Source: Haematococcus lacustris (taxonomy: Eukaryota > Chlorophyta > Chlorophyceae > Chlamydomonadales > Haematococcaceae). From it: DNA of 64,000 bases. The notes below the pieces were generated by a model, which was not told where the DNA came from, searched no databases, and worked only from the letters and a program-made list of their open reading frames with translations. The position numbers and the translations under genes are program-made. Positions 33,237 to 43,700 of this stretch are shown piece after piece. Location of the stretch: NCBI GenBank assembly GCA_030144725.1, contig JASKMD010000017.1:9757029-9821028 (forward strand), written 5' to 3'. Each line of letters starts with the position of its first letter. Position 1 is the first letter of the stretch.

Positions 33237-33293
33237 CTACATTTACTAATAGCTGACCAACTCAGTGCTAAGAGGTGAATTTAAGATTTCAAC

Positions 33294-34427
33294 ATGAAAA
33301 CCAGGAAAACCAGGGCCCTATTCGCGGTCGCAACAATAAAAATCTCGTATTTATTGCCTCCAGATGCTCAAGCCTTCCTGCCATCCCATGGCCAGAAGCA
33401 CTCGTGGGCAGCTCATGCCCTCCCTTACCTACCGGCTGTCTGCTTGCCGGCCACCTTTCACCACCTCCCAGCACTAAACCATCACCCCACTCAACTCCTC
33501 CTCCTCCAAGCATTCTCCTCCTCCACTCCGCCTCCGAGCCCCCACTCAACTCCTCCTCCTCCACTCCTCCTCCAAGCATCAGCCCCACCCCTCCTACACC
33601 CACCACCCCTCCCGCTGGCACCCCCTTTCCCGCATATGCCGACCCTCCCTCCGCAAGCCCTCCCCCTCCTCCCGCAGCTGCAGCTGCCATCCTTTTATCC
33701 ACACCCGCAGCTGACACCCCCTCCCCCAGAGCTGGGCCCCCTTCCTCTGCAGCCTCACTTTGCCCCACTGCTGGTGCATCCGCCGCTGTCGCTGCCACCT
33801 CCTCCACCCTCTGCGCCTCTACCAGCCCGGGTGAAGGCAAACGTGGATGAGGCAGCAGAGGCACTGCGGCGGCAGGTGCGCCACCTGCGATTGCAGTTAA
33901 CAAGGCAGCGGTCCACCTCTGTGATCATGCCAACAAGCAAGCATGCAACCATTGCCAAGCTTGCCGTCAAGCATGTGAAAAGCCCACATCACATGAGGCA
34001 GCTGTTAAGCACAGCAGGACTCCTTGCAGCAGGGCAAGGGAAGGGTGGTAGATGTAACAAGGCGAGTGCAGCGGCGGGTAGCAATACCCAGTCACAGCTG
34101 GGGCAGCTTCTGCACCTAGAGGAGCCACGCAAGGGAGCAGGGCCCAGAGGCTGGTTTGACCCGCAACACTTCATGAGAGCCTTGCAGATGAAGGTCGACA
34201 CTGGGCTCTCCTTCAACGCAATGCCCAAAGCGTTGCATGGCGCCTTTGCTGTTATGGCCGCTGGACAGCAACTGGCGGTGTCCGTCCCAAGTGCCAGGAC
34301 TTATGGCCGCGGCACGGAGGCTATTGCCCATGCAGTCACCAAGGGCATGAGCTGCCCACGAGTGCTTCTGGCCATGGGATGGCAGGAAGGCTTGAGCATC
34401 TGGAGGCAAGCTGTCTACACGAGATGA
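33294..34427 (+). CDS. TE-like protein of unknown function, Pro-rich
   Basis: 377 codons from an ATG at 33294. The first half is Pro/Ser-rich low complexity. From about residue 180 it is more protein-like (EALRRQVRHLRLQLTRQR, a short coiled coil, then WFDPQHFMRALQMKVDTGLS and AVSVPSARTYGRGTEAI). It is bounded by a 66-bp inverted repeat (33356-33421 and 34346-34411) inside the frame, so both ends encode related sequence read on opposite strands. I recall similar proteins as repeat-associated in this algal group, but I cannot name a domain. It may belong to a mobile element. Confidence 0.4.
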   Translation: MKTRKTRALFAVATIKISYLLPPDAQAFLPSHGQKHSWAAHALPYLPAVCLPATFHHLPALNHHPTQLLLLQAFSSSTPPPSPHSTPPPPLLLQASAPPLLHPPPLPLAPPFPHMPTLPPQALPLLPQLQLPSFYPHPQLTPPPPELGPLPLQPHFAPLLVHPPLSLPPPPPSAPLPARVKANVDEAAEALRRQVRHLRLQLTRQRSTSVIMPTSKHATIAKLAVKHVKSPHHMRQLLSTAGLLAAGQGKGGRCNKASAAAGSNTQSQLGQLLHLEEPRKGAGPRGWFDPQHFMRALQMKVDTGLSFNAMPKALHGAFAVMAAGQQLAVSVPSARTYGRGTEAIAHAVTKGMSCPRVLLAMGWQEGLSIWRQAVYTR

Positions 34428-35129
34428 GTCACGTGCCCATGTGTCACTGAACTGCCACAGCCGCCCGTTGACCGATAGAATGCTGCACGCACAACAAAGG
34501 GGGCATCTGACTTGAGTGCAAGTGAGAGCTAGTGCATGTCAGTGCATGTGAGCGATTGTTGATGCTGATGTTGGGGTATCTTACCATGAAGCTTGGCGGT
34601 TTGGAGGTGACATTGGTTCCTTGGTAAGGCTGTGTGGCAGAGGAAGAAGGGTCCTGCATGACGAGCAAGATCGAGGCACGGTTGAGGGCTGAAGTTGTTG
34701 TTTGTTGTAGCCGTTCTCTACCTGCTGTTAATCAAGCATTTCATTGTATATTATTGTGGAGCTTTGTAAGTACCAACCTGTCGCTCAGCTTTGGTGGCGC
34801 CCCCTGCCCAGCAACTTGTAGGCCGTGCCGGATGGCGGCTACTTCCAACTCCATGGAATGTTCATCCTTCTGATGCTGCAGCGGTTGTGCCCGTGAAACC
34901 TGCAAGAAACACACAAAAATAGCATGCACCATGGGGCATGCACCCTGCATTAAGGATCTGCAACAAGGAGGTCCACAGAAACATGTGGTGAAAACAAACA
35001 TATGATGCATGGCCACTAACCTCCAGCAGTGATTGTGTGGCGGGCCCATCGCTGCTGCCGGACACCGGGCGTTGTGTGGCAGTTGACACCGGACACCGGA
35101 CACCGGACGTTGTGTGGCCCCTGCCCCTG

Positions 35130-35770
35130 ATGGTGGGTGGACACTGGGCAGGACCTGCAGCCACATGAGCCAGCCCAGCCCCCTGCCCCTGCAGCCCTGC
35201 CCATCCCTGCCCCTTGCTGCTGCCAGCTGCCAGGATGGTGGGTGGACACTGGGCAGGACCTGCAGCCACATGAGACAGCCCAGCCCCCTGCCCCTGCAGC
35301 CCTGCCCATCCCTGCCCCTTGCTGCTGCCAGCTGCCAAGATGGTGGGTGGACTCTGGGCAGGACCTGCAGCCACATGAGCCAGCCCAGCCCCCTGCCCCT
35401 GCAGCCCTGCCCATCCCTGCCCCTTGCTGCTGCCAGCTGCCAGGATGGTGGGTGGACACTGGGCAGGAACTGCAGCCACATGCGCCAGCCCAGCCCCCTG
35501 CCCCTGCAGCCCTGCCCCGCCCTGCCCCTTGCTGCTGCCAGCTGCCAGGATGGTGGGTGGACACTGGGCAGGACCTGCAGCCACATGCGCCAGCCCAGCC
35601 CCCTGCCCCTGCAGCCCTGCCCATCCCTGCCCCTTGCTGCTGCCAGCTGCCAGGATGGTGGGTGGACACTGGGCAGGACCTGCAGCCACATGCGCCAGCC
35701 CAGCCCCCTGCCCCTGCAGCCCTGCCCCTCCCTGCCCCTTGCTGCTGCCAGCTGGTGGTGGGTGGACGCC
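35130..35770. repeat. 105-bp minisatellite, 6 copies
   Basis: Units start with atggtgggtggacactgggc at about 35130, 35234, 35339, 35444, 35549 and 35654, with a partial seventh. Because 105 is 35 codons, several frames on both strands stay open through it, giving repeated peptides that I do not call as genes. The flanking minus-strand frame (35790-36200) contains CVLCCKCTCPNVTREFYAW, a possible but unconvincing zinc-binding stretch. Confidence 0.9.
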
Positions 35771-36299
35771 GGGCAGGGTGAGTTGAGGCGATGGTGCTTC
35801 ATTCGCAGCTTGGTGCCGTTTCTGACAAAGCTGTACACAGCCAAGGTGAACAATGAGGGCGAGGTCTTTGGCTTCACAAGCCGCTTTCAACTGGCTGTCC
35901 ACAACACTGGCTGGCCCAATGACATGCAGCTTGTACTCTGGGGCACGAGTGAGGCTACCCTTAAGGCGCAAGGCTTCATGACGCAATCGCCATGCCACCT
36001 CCATCCCATCCTCCCCCTGGTGCACACCCACAGCTACCCATGCATAGAACTCCCTGGTGACGTTGGGGCAAGTGCACTTGCAACAGAGCACGCATTTGCC
36101 CTGGTTGGGGTGCTTGAACCTTGGCATGCCTTCCTGCAGCCGAATAGGATGGCACATGGTGGTAGTGAGAGGACATGAGGTTGGGGGTTGCATACCCATG
36201 TTAGTGTTTAACGCATCGTCAGCGCCACATGAAACTTGGGCTGCAGTTTCATTTGGGTGCAAACAGGCCACTAGCTCAGTGGCATACCATTTTATTAGT

Positions 36300-37388
36300 T
36301 AACATGGCTGTGGCATGGCTGGGCGTGCCATGGGCTTGCTGTGATGCTGTCACTCACACCTCACTTGCATGTTGCAGCAACCTTACCTATTGTGCAGATG
36401 AGCTTGATACTGACACATGTGTGTGCCAACGGTCGCGGATGGAGCCCTGGCTAGTGCATGGCGCCAGTCAGATAAACACCGAAATCTGGTCAGTCAAGAC
36501 ATGGGGCATGTCGCGTTTATTGGTATCACGCCACGTACCTGGGCAAACTAGGACTAGAGATGCACCTCCGGCTCCTGTTGCGCTCGACTGGACAGTCACG
36601 TGATTTTGCAACGCGTCCCTGGAACAATTTGTGCGATGCCCAGTGATAGAGACCACTACTATAGGCTCATCCGCGGGGGAACATGTTCGCCCACCACCAT
36701 CGCGGCCGTACTAGAGGCCAGCGACACAGACACGGCTTGAGCTATAGAGCGGGCTGGTGCAAACGCGATGTCCTGAGGTGGCCTGTGTGACCCAAACTGA
36801 CCCATGCGAACATTTTATCAGGCGTGTCACAGCTGAGTAGGGGTTTGTTCGCGGTCACATGGGGCAGCTGTGATTTGTTCACGGTCACATGGGGCAGCCC
36901 GCGAGCAAAGACTGCAATGGCTAGCGCTGGTGATCATATGACGCGCATAGTTTACAGCTATCAATGTGACAAACGCTATCGAAAACGATGCGGTATTGAG
37001 AGAGTATTGAGAGACTTGGATGACCCATGTTGGGCCCCATGAGTTGAGAAGGCGGCCTCCGACGGCGCATCATCAACCAGGGGCGCAGGTGTCGCAGCGC
37101 CGCCAGGCGCAGACATCGCGCTTGGAAGCGAACGAAGGCGCGACAAGGATCGGGAGCTAATATGAGCTAATATGGTTGGCTTGCTATTATTGCTAATACT
37201 AATATTAGCTGGGGGGGGGAACCACCCTACTTGGCAGCGTTTGTATGGCGGGACCGCCAGAGCAAGCGCAAAAACCCATTGCCCACATCCGCATAGTGGC
37301 AATCGCTGCAGCACAATGGCAATCGCACGATGGCAATGGCACACACGCAATGGCATAGTGGCAATGGCATAGTGGCAATGGCATAGTG
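36300..37388. other. No gene recognised; short repeats
   Basis: Contains a 30-bp tandem pair (gttcgcggtcacatggggca / gttcacggtcacatggggca, 36847-36900). Next to the element that starts at 37389 is an array of GGCAATGGCATAGTG-like words (37310-37388) that continues on the other side of that element at 46539-46640. Confidence 0.45.
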
Positions 37389-38370
37389 GGTCACCCCCGC
37401 CATTGGCTGCACCCCCATGGCTCAAGAGATAACTTTCTTACTCATTTCTGCACGGATGAGACCGCCGATTGGTGCGATGGGCTGCTTGTAGCCTGACGAC
37501 TGTGCTTCCAGTCCTAACGGTTTGCCGGGTGGCTGGCTCCCAACATGCGACGTGTTATTGGGCTTCGCAGACACTCCTAGAAACTACTTTAGGCAGCCTG
37601 GACCCAGCGCGGAGTGAATTCGCATCGTGACTGGACATTGCAAGTTTTCAGGTCGGTACGCAACAGTGTTGCAACGTCACAGCACGCATTGAGACTCTTT
37701 CCCAAGCTAGGGGCGTGACTGCGAAGGCGGATTGCTGGCAGGTGCAAGCCGTCGAATTACAGGTTGCACAAGATGCTTAACGCATTGGTGCCTGTGGCTC
37801 CCAAGCAACCACGAGCTCCAAAAATGGGTCAATGCGGTTCAGTAATTGTGCTGATATGTGTGTTTGCCGCTATGCAGGCTAGTGAAGGCCATGGTTGGCA
37901 AGAAAAGGGGAGTGAAGGCTAACTGTGCCAATGTGCAGAAAGCGAGGGAGGTTATGGCACAGCGGAAGGCTGCAGAGGCTGCTGGTCCCATTAAGTTTAT
38001 GGCGCAAGCAGGGGCTATTGCTGCTGAGGCTGAGGCCCAGGCTGATGCTGGTGCTGATGAGGCTGATGCGCAGTTGCACCAGCTACAGGCAGACCCGCAG
38101 CACAGTGAGCAGCAGCTTGCTCACAACCAGCGCATGCAGCATCTACAGCAACAACTCCAGGACCTCCAGCGGAGTGAGCTTCAGCGCAAGGAGCAGCAAC
38201 TTGCTGATTCGGTGGCGCAGCAGCGGTCAGCTCTGCTGCAATGGGAGCAGCAGTTAACTGAGCGGCAGCACCAGCTGGAGCAGCAGCAGGCGGACCTTAG
38301 CCGGAGGGAGCAAGATCTTACTGAGCGGCAGCACCAGCTGCAGCAGCAGCAGGCAGACCTGGATTCCAGG

Positions 38371-38563
38371 TGTAACGTGGGAATGCGCCAGGCTATTATG
38401 CCAATAAGGCCACCCGTTCGTATACCCTCTAATAACCAGTGTGTAGTAGGAAGTGTGGTGACCGGTGTCAAAAGCCGGGTTCGACTCCCGGAGATCTCTC
38501 CGTTGACTACGCCCTGGGATCTTGAGCCACACGTCCTATTATTCGCTGGTTTAACACGTAACA
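38371..38563 (+). repeat. 5' LTR
   Basis: 193 bp, TG...CA ends. Contains CCGGGTTCGACTCCCGG (38475-38491), which has exactly the 5-bp stem and 7-nt loop of a tRNA T-arm and a perfect B-box. Confidence 0.95.
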
Positions 38564-38863
38564 ATGCTTTCCGACCGAGGCTGACGCCTCCGGGTCACAA
38601 AAATCGATTTCAAGGCGTTCGTCGTAGAAACCGCTTGCTCAGAATACCCCGAGTTTTTCAGCCGTGTGGAGCAGCATAATTGGCTCGCAAACTGCCGCGG
38701 TAAACTCAGTTTTCCGTGGGAGCCGCATCAAGAGCTAATTCTCCAGCAATATCGCGACCAACTGTGGGATTGGTGGAAACGCAAGCATCAAATGGGTAAG
38801 TGAGCGCTTCAATAGCCGTTCGTCTGCCGTTCACAGCCGTTCGTCAGCCCTTTGCTAGTCGAC

Positions 38864-40765
38864 ATGTCCAACTTGCTATTTACAGCCGTTGAGGTGCGTT
38901 CAATGAGCGGTGCACTGAGTTGCTTGACGCGTGCACAACACCAACAGCTGTTGACATGTCGCACAAAGAAGGAATTCCGTGACATGCTTTGCTTCTTGTA
39001 TGGTGATGCCTTGCTTTCAGAAATCGATACAGATGCCCGGAATCAGCTTGTTCATTCGGCCTCAAACCAGCAGCAGGTACAACAGGTGCAACAGAGGTTA
39101 GCAAACCTGAGCACTGTACCACAGCAAAATGTTGCTGCCCATGGCGCGCAAGCAGCTGAGCAGCAGAATTTCGCGGCCTTAGGCGCGGGGCAGCAGAATG
39201 TAGCAGCCCAACAACCCAGTAACGCGGCCATAGGCGCGGGACAGCAAAATGCTGCCAGCAGCGTTCCGCTGTTTAGCTTCACGCCCATTGCAGGTATGCC
39301 AATTTCGCAAATGGGTGTGCAATGCGAAGCAGCACCCGCAATTGATAACACCTTTCTCTTGTCGACCGCAGTGCCGACCGCGGTGCCCAGTGCACCCCAG
39401 CCCCAACCACATGCCCAACCTCAGCCTCAGCCTGTACAGCAGTTGGCCCAAGAGGTCGCCGCTGCAGCGACAGTGGTCGCAGCGGCCGGGCCAGGAGAGG
39501 CCAAAACAGCGGCAATTAATGCCTTCACAACCTCAGCCCAACAGCTGCTGAATGCAGCTGGGCGCCTGCACGCTGTAGAGCCGGTGAGCCGTGCAGAATC
39601 TGCAGCCTTGCATGTAGAGCCCACCCAAGTGGCCAGAAGCAATGTAAGAGTTACGCTCCCTGTGATTAAGAAATGGAGCAGCAAAGACTTGCTAGAGGGC
39701 AGGGACTTTGACATGTTTGTCACTGACATACGGCGCTATGCGTCTGCTTTGAACCAGGAGCTCACTGAGACTCTCATGCTCCACACAACAGATGACCTGC
39801 GCAAGGTGGTTGGTGTCAAGGTGAGCCAAGCCCACAGCCAGGGCAAGGCTATGACAGCCGATGAAGTGATAACTTACATGAAAGAGCTGATAGGGTACCA
39901 CCTGCATGACACCAAGCACATTGCCATGAATCGGCTTGTGCAAGGCCTTGTGAAGCAGCAACCAGGCCAAGCCGTGCTAGAGTACGCAGTAGCGTTCAGG
40001 TTAGAGGCCCTCAAGGCTGCTGAAGTGCCGCAGCCCATCCTCTGTGACATGTTTGTCAGAGGTCTCACACCTGACCTGCGTCACAAGTGCGCACGAGATA
40101 GTGACGGCCTGGTATGGACTGACCTGAATGCATGCATCCAGTATGCTGCTGGCAAAGAGGCAGGCATGGCCAGCACCACCAAACCTGTTGTGGCAATAGC
40201 ACCAGATGCACAGCACAATGCTGTAGCTGCTTTGCCCAAGTGGAACAGGGGTGATCGGTCTAGTGGCCGTGGTGGTTTCTCTCAAAGAGCCTTCGCTGCT
40301 CGCAATGCGCAGGGCATGTCAGTGTCGGATGATGGCCGCCACATCCAGAATGTGGATGGCAGCTGGCGTGAAGTGGGTGGTCAGCCTGCACAGCAGCGCT
40401 ATGCCCCAGCGGCCCAGCCTTCCCACCCTCCAACCCACCCTTCCAGCGCAGCTGTGCCACAGCATGAGCCAGCGCCGCACCATGCAAGGGGTGCCAGGGG
40501 TGCACGTCAGTACCGGTACAACCCGTACGCAGCACCGCCGCCCATGGGGCGTGGCAGGGGGCGTGGTGGCCAGCCTTCAGGATCAGCGTTAGGCCGGGGA
40601 ATGCCACCGGGCCGAGGCAGGGGCCGTGGATACCCGCGTCAGGTCACCTGGCAGCCAGCTGAGACCTGGCCTGTGGCAGCAGCCCCCGTGTACCAGCCTG
40701 AGCTGTGCGAGGGTTGCGGTTATCCGTACCCAGAGTGCCAGTGCCCTTATGAGGCTGATTGCTAG
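38864..40765 (+). CDS. gag: Ty3/gypsy Gag
   Basis: 634 residues from the ATG at 38864. The first third is Gln/Ala-rich. The centre (DFDMFVTDIRRYASALNQEL through about PQPILCDMFVRGLTPDLRHK) resembles retrotransposon capsid domains, which assemble the particle. The C-terminus is Gly/Arg-rich (GRGRGGQPSGSALGRGMPPG) and ends with a Cys-rich stretch, CEGCGYPYPECQC, that may replace the usual CCHC knuckle. It ends at a TAG (40763-40765) which is in the same frame as pol. Confidence 0.85.
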   Translation: MSNLLFTAVEVRSMSGALSCLTRAQHQQLLTCRTKKEFRDMLCFLYGDALLSEIDTDARNQLVHSASNQQQVQQVQQRLANLSTVPQQNVAAHGAQAAEQQNFAALGAGQQNVAAQQPSNAAIGAGQQNAASSVPLFSFTPIAGMPISQMGVQCEAAPAIDNTFLLSTAVPTAVPSAPQPQPHAQPQPQPVQQLAQEVAAAATVVAAAGPGEAKTAAINAFTTSAQQLLNAAGRLHAVEPVSRAESAALHVEPTQVARSNVRVTLPVIKKWSSKDLLEGRDFDMFVTDIRRYASALNQELTETLMLHTTDDLRKVVGVKVSQAHSQGKAMTADEVITYMKELIGYHLHDTKHIAMNRLVQGLVKQQPGQAVLEYAVAFRLEALKAAEVPQPILCDMFVRGLTPDLRHKCARDSDGLVWTDLNACIQYAAGKEAGMASTTKPVVAIAPDAQHNAVAALPKWNRGDRSSGRGGFSQRAFAARNAQGMSVSDDGRHIQNVDGSWREVGGQPAQQRYAPAAQPSHPPTHPSSAAVPQHEPAPHHARGARGARQYRYNPYAAPPPMGRGRGRGGQPSGSALGRGMPPGRGRGRGYPRQVTWQPAETWPVAAAPVYQPELCEGCGYPYPECQCPYEADC

Positions 40766-43700
40766 GAATTTGCCTGGACTAGTTATGGATGTGACTTACC
40801 AGGTATTGAGCAGGGCCAGTTGCCTAACACATTGCTGAATGTAAGAGATGTACACAATGATGTCTCTCAGCAACCGTTCCTGACTCCCAACATCCTTGGC
40901 GCTGTCTGCACGCCAATAAAAACAAAGCAGCTAGCCCTCCCCTTTGTCTTCACAGCAAGGCTTGGAGGCAGAGAGTGTGTGGCTATGATTGACACAGGCG
41001 CCACGTACACAATCCTGTCTGAGAAGTGGCTGAATACCAACCCCACAGCAGACGTCACTCTAGCACCATTGGAGCACAAGGTGCAGGTGCTTGCAGCAAA
41101 CAATGCTGTGCTACCCATTACCAGCCAGGTGCATGGAATGGTGTGCATGCAAAAGTCGTTGACACCTGTCGTGGCTAAAATTCTGCCTCAAATGCTTGAT
41201 GGCATTGATCTAATTCTTGGTGCTGATTGGCAAAAATCGCATAACGCGCTACTAGACGTCAGCACTAACATCTGCCACATCCTAGTACAAGGCAAAAAAC
41301 ACAAGCTTCATTCTCAACATCTCAAATTTCAACCTGGCATTGCAGTCTTGACCCACATGGCAAACAGCAACAAGCCTGTGGAGCAGTGCAGCGCGCAGCA
41401 AGCAGCGCGAGCACTCAGGAAAGGCTGCCCAAGTGTCTTGGTGTTGGTGCAACCTGATGATGGCGATGCTGATGAAGGATGGCACAGTGGGTCGCTTGCT
41501 TCGGTGATTGCGGGCAGTGCTAAAAAATCAAAAACTGAACAACATGTGCATGGGCTCATGCCCCAGAGTGAGGTGGATTCCTTGGTACATGACAGGTATC
41601 CCGAGGTCTTCCAAGACATGCCATCAGGGCTGCCACCTGACCGTGGAGTTGGGCATACCATTCGCATGGTGCCTGATCACGTGCCACCTTATCAGCGTTC
41701 TAGGCGCTACACCTTCAGAGAAATGAATGAAATGAAAAAGCAAGTGGCCGAGCTGCTAGCTAAAAAGCTCATTGAGCCTAGCTGCAGTCCTTACGGCGCT
41801 CCAGTCCTATTTGTGGAAAAGCGTGATGGGACTTTGAGGATGTGTGTAGATTACCGAGCACTGAACAAGCTCACGGTGCGGGATAGGTATCCCTTGCCAC
41901 GCATCGATGACCTCTTTGACAAACTGCAAGGCAAGACAATTTTCAGCTCTTTGGATCTGCAAAGTGGCTACCACCAGATCCGTATCACACCTGAAGATGT
42001 GCCTAAGACAGCATTTGTGACCCCTGAGGGCCAGTTCCAGTACAAAGTGCTGAGCTTTGGGTTGACAAATGCACCGGCTACATTCCAACGTGTCATGAAC
42101 CGTGTGTTCGAGAAACAGCTCAAAGAGGGCTTTGTGCTCGTGTATCTAGACGACATCCTGGTGATGAGCAGCTCACCAGAAGAGCATGCTATTCATTTAA
42201 AAGAAGTACTGCAAGTAATGAAAGACAACCAGTTGTATGCCAAACTGAGCAAGTGTGACTTCAACAGACCAGAACTGAAGTTCTTGGGGCATATCGTCGG
42301 CAGGCAAGGCATTGCAGTAGACCCTGCCAAGGTGCAAGTCATCAAGGAGTGGCCTGTCCCTACATCCCTCAAAGAGCTACAAGCTTTCCTGGGGTTGGCC
42401 AACTTCTTCCGGCGGTTCATTGCTGGTTATAGCACCATCGCGGCCCCACTAACACACTTGACCGGTGAGAAAGTGGCTGCCGGTACCAACTGGCAACAAC
42501 TGGGAGAGCCTGCTTTAAGAGCTTTCAACGCTCTCAAGCAAGCTCTATGCTCCACTCCAGTGCTGGCGCTCCCTGATCCCAACCAGCCGTTTGAAGTGTG
42601 GTCTGATGCCTCACTGGTCGGCACGGGAGGTGTTCTCTTGCAGGGTGGTAGAGTGGTGGCATACACCAGCCACAAATTCTCCCCTGCACAGATGAAATAC
42701 ACCACAGGAGAGCAAGAACTTCTGGGTATCATCAGAGCACTGCAAGAATGGCGCTGCTACCTTGACGGGGCCGTGCATGTGACCATCGTGACTGACCACA
42801 ACCCATTGATCTATCTCAAGACACAGACAAATCTCTCCAGGCGGCAAGCCCGATGGATGGAGTTTCTGGCACGCTTTAACCATCACATTGAGTACAAGCC
42901 AGGGAAGGGCAATGTGGCAGATCCGCTGAGTCGCAATCCTGCTCTGACATACCAGATGACCAGCACTGGCAGTGATGACGATGACGGAGAGCCTATCATG
43001 GTCTCCGTTGGTGCCGCCCTATGTGTGTCTGGCGTGTATGCCTTGGTGTTGACACGGCGCCAAGCTGGGCTGCTGCAACAGCAGTCCACTGGTCAGCCTC
43101 CACCGGCTGCGCCATGCCCTCCAGCTGATACACGCCGCCACAGACGCCCATGCGCTGATGGCCGGGCTGTCGTCCCTTACCCTGTTGCCCCATGTGATGA
43201 GTGGCCTGGTGGGGGGGAGACCCAGCTGGACTCGGCCACACACACACCTGCGGCGAGCACCGAGTACAGCACGACAACAGGTGACTCACTCATAGAGGCA
43301 ATCATTAAAGGCTACAGCACCGATGAGCGGTTCGCTGATCGTGCCTACACACAAGCCTATGAGTTGAGTGAAGCGGGGCTATGGATGTCCGGTGGCAAGG
43401 TGGTTGTGCCTAAGAGCCCCCTTGTCAGGAGGCAGGTGCTTGAGTCATGCCATGATGCCAACTATGCTGGTCACATGGGCATCAGCAAAACATGGCATGG
43501 CGTGAACCGCTACTTCACGTGGCCAGGCATGCGCAAGGATGTGGAGGACTATGTGCGGCAATGTGATGCCTGCCAGCGCAACAAGCCCAGCACCCGCCTC
43601 AAGGCCGGCAAGCTCCAACCCCTGTCTATACCTGGTCGTCGCTGGGAAAGCATAAGTATGGACATGATTGTAAAACTGCCCAAGAGTGGGAAGCAAAACT

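Noticed and set aside
34862..36271. 469-codon minus-strand ORF
   Set aside because: Starts with GTG and owes most of its length to the 105-bp minisatellite; only its first part (36200-35790) might be real and is not recognisable.
38475..38491. tRNA gene in the LTR
   Set aside because: Only a T-arm is present; no acceptor stem, D-arm or anticodon arm can be folded around it.
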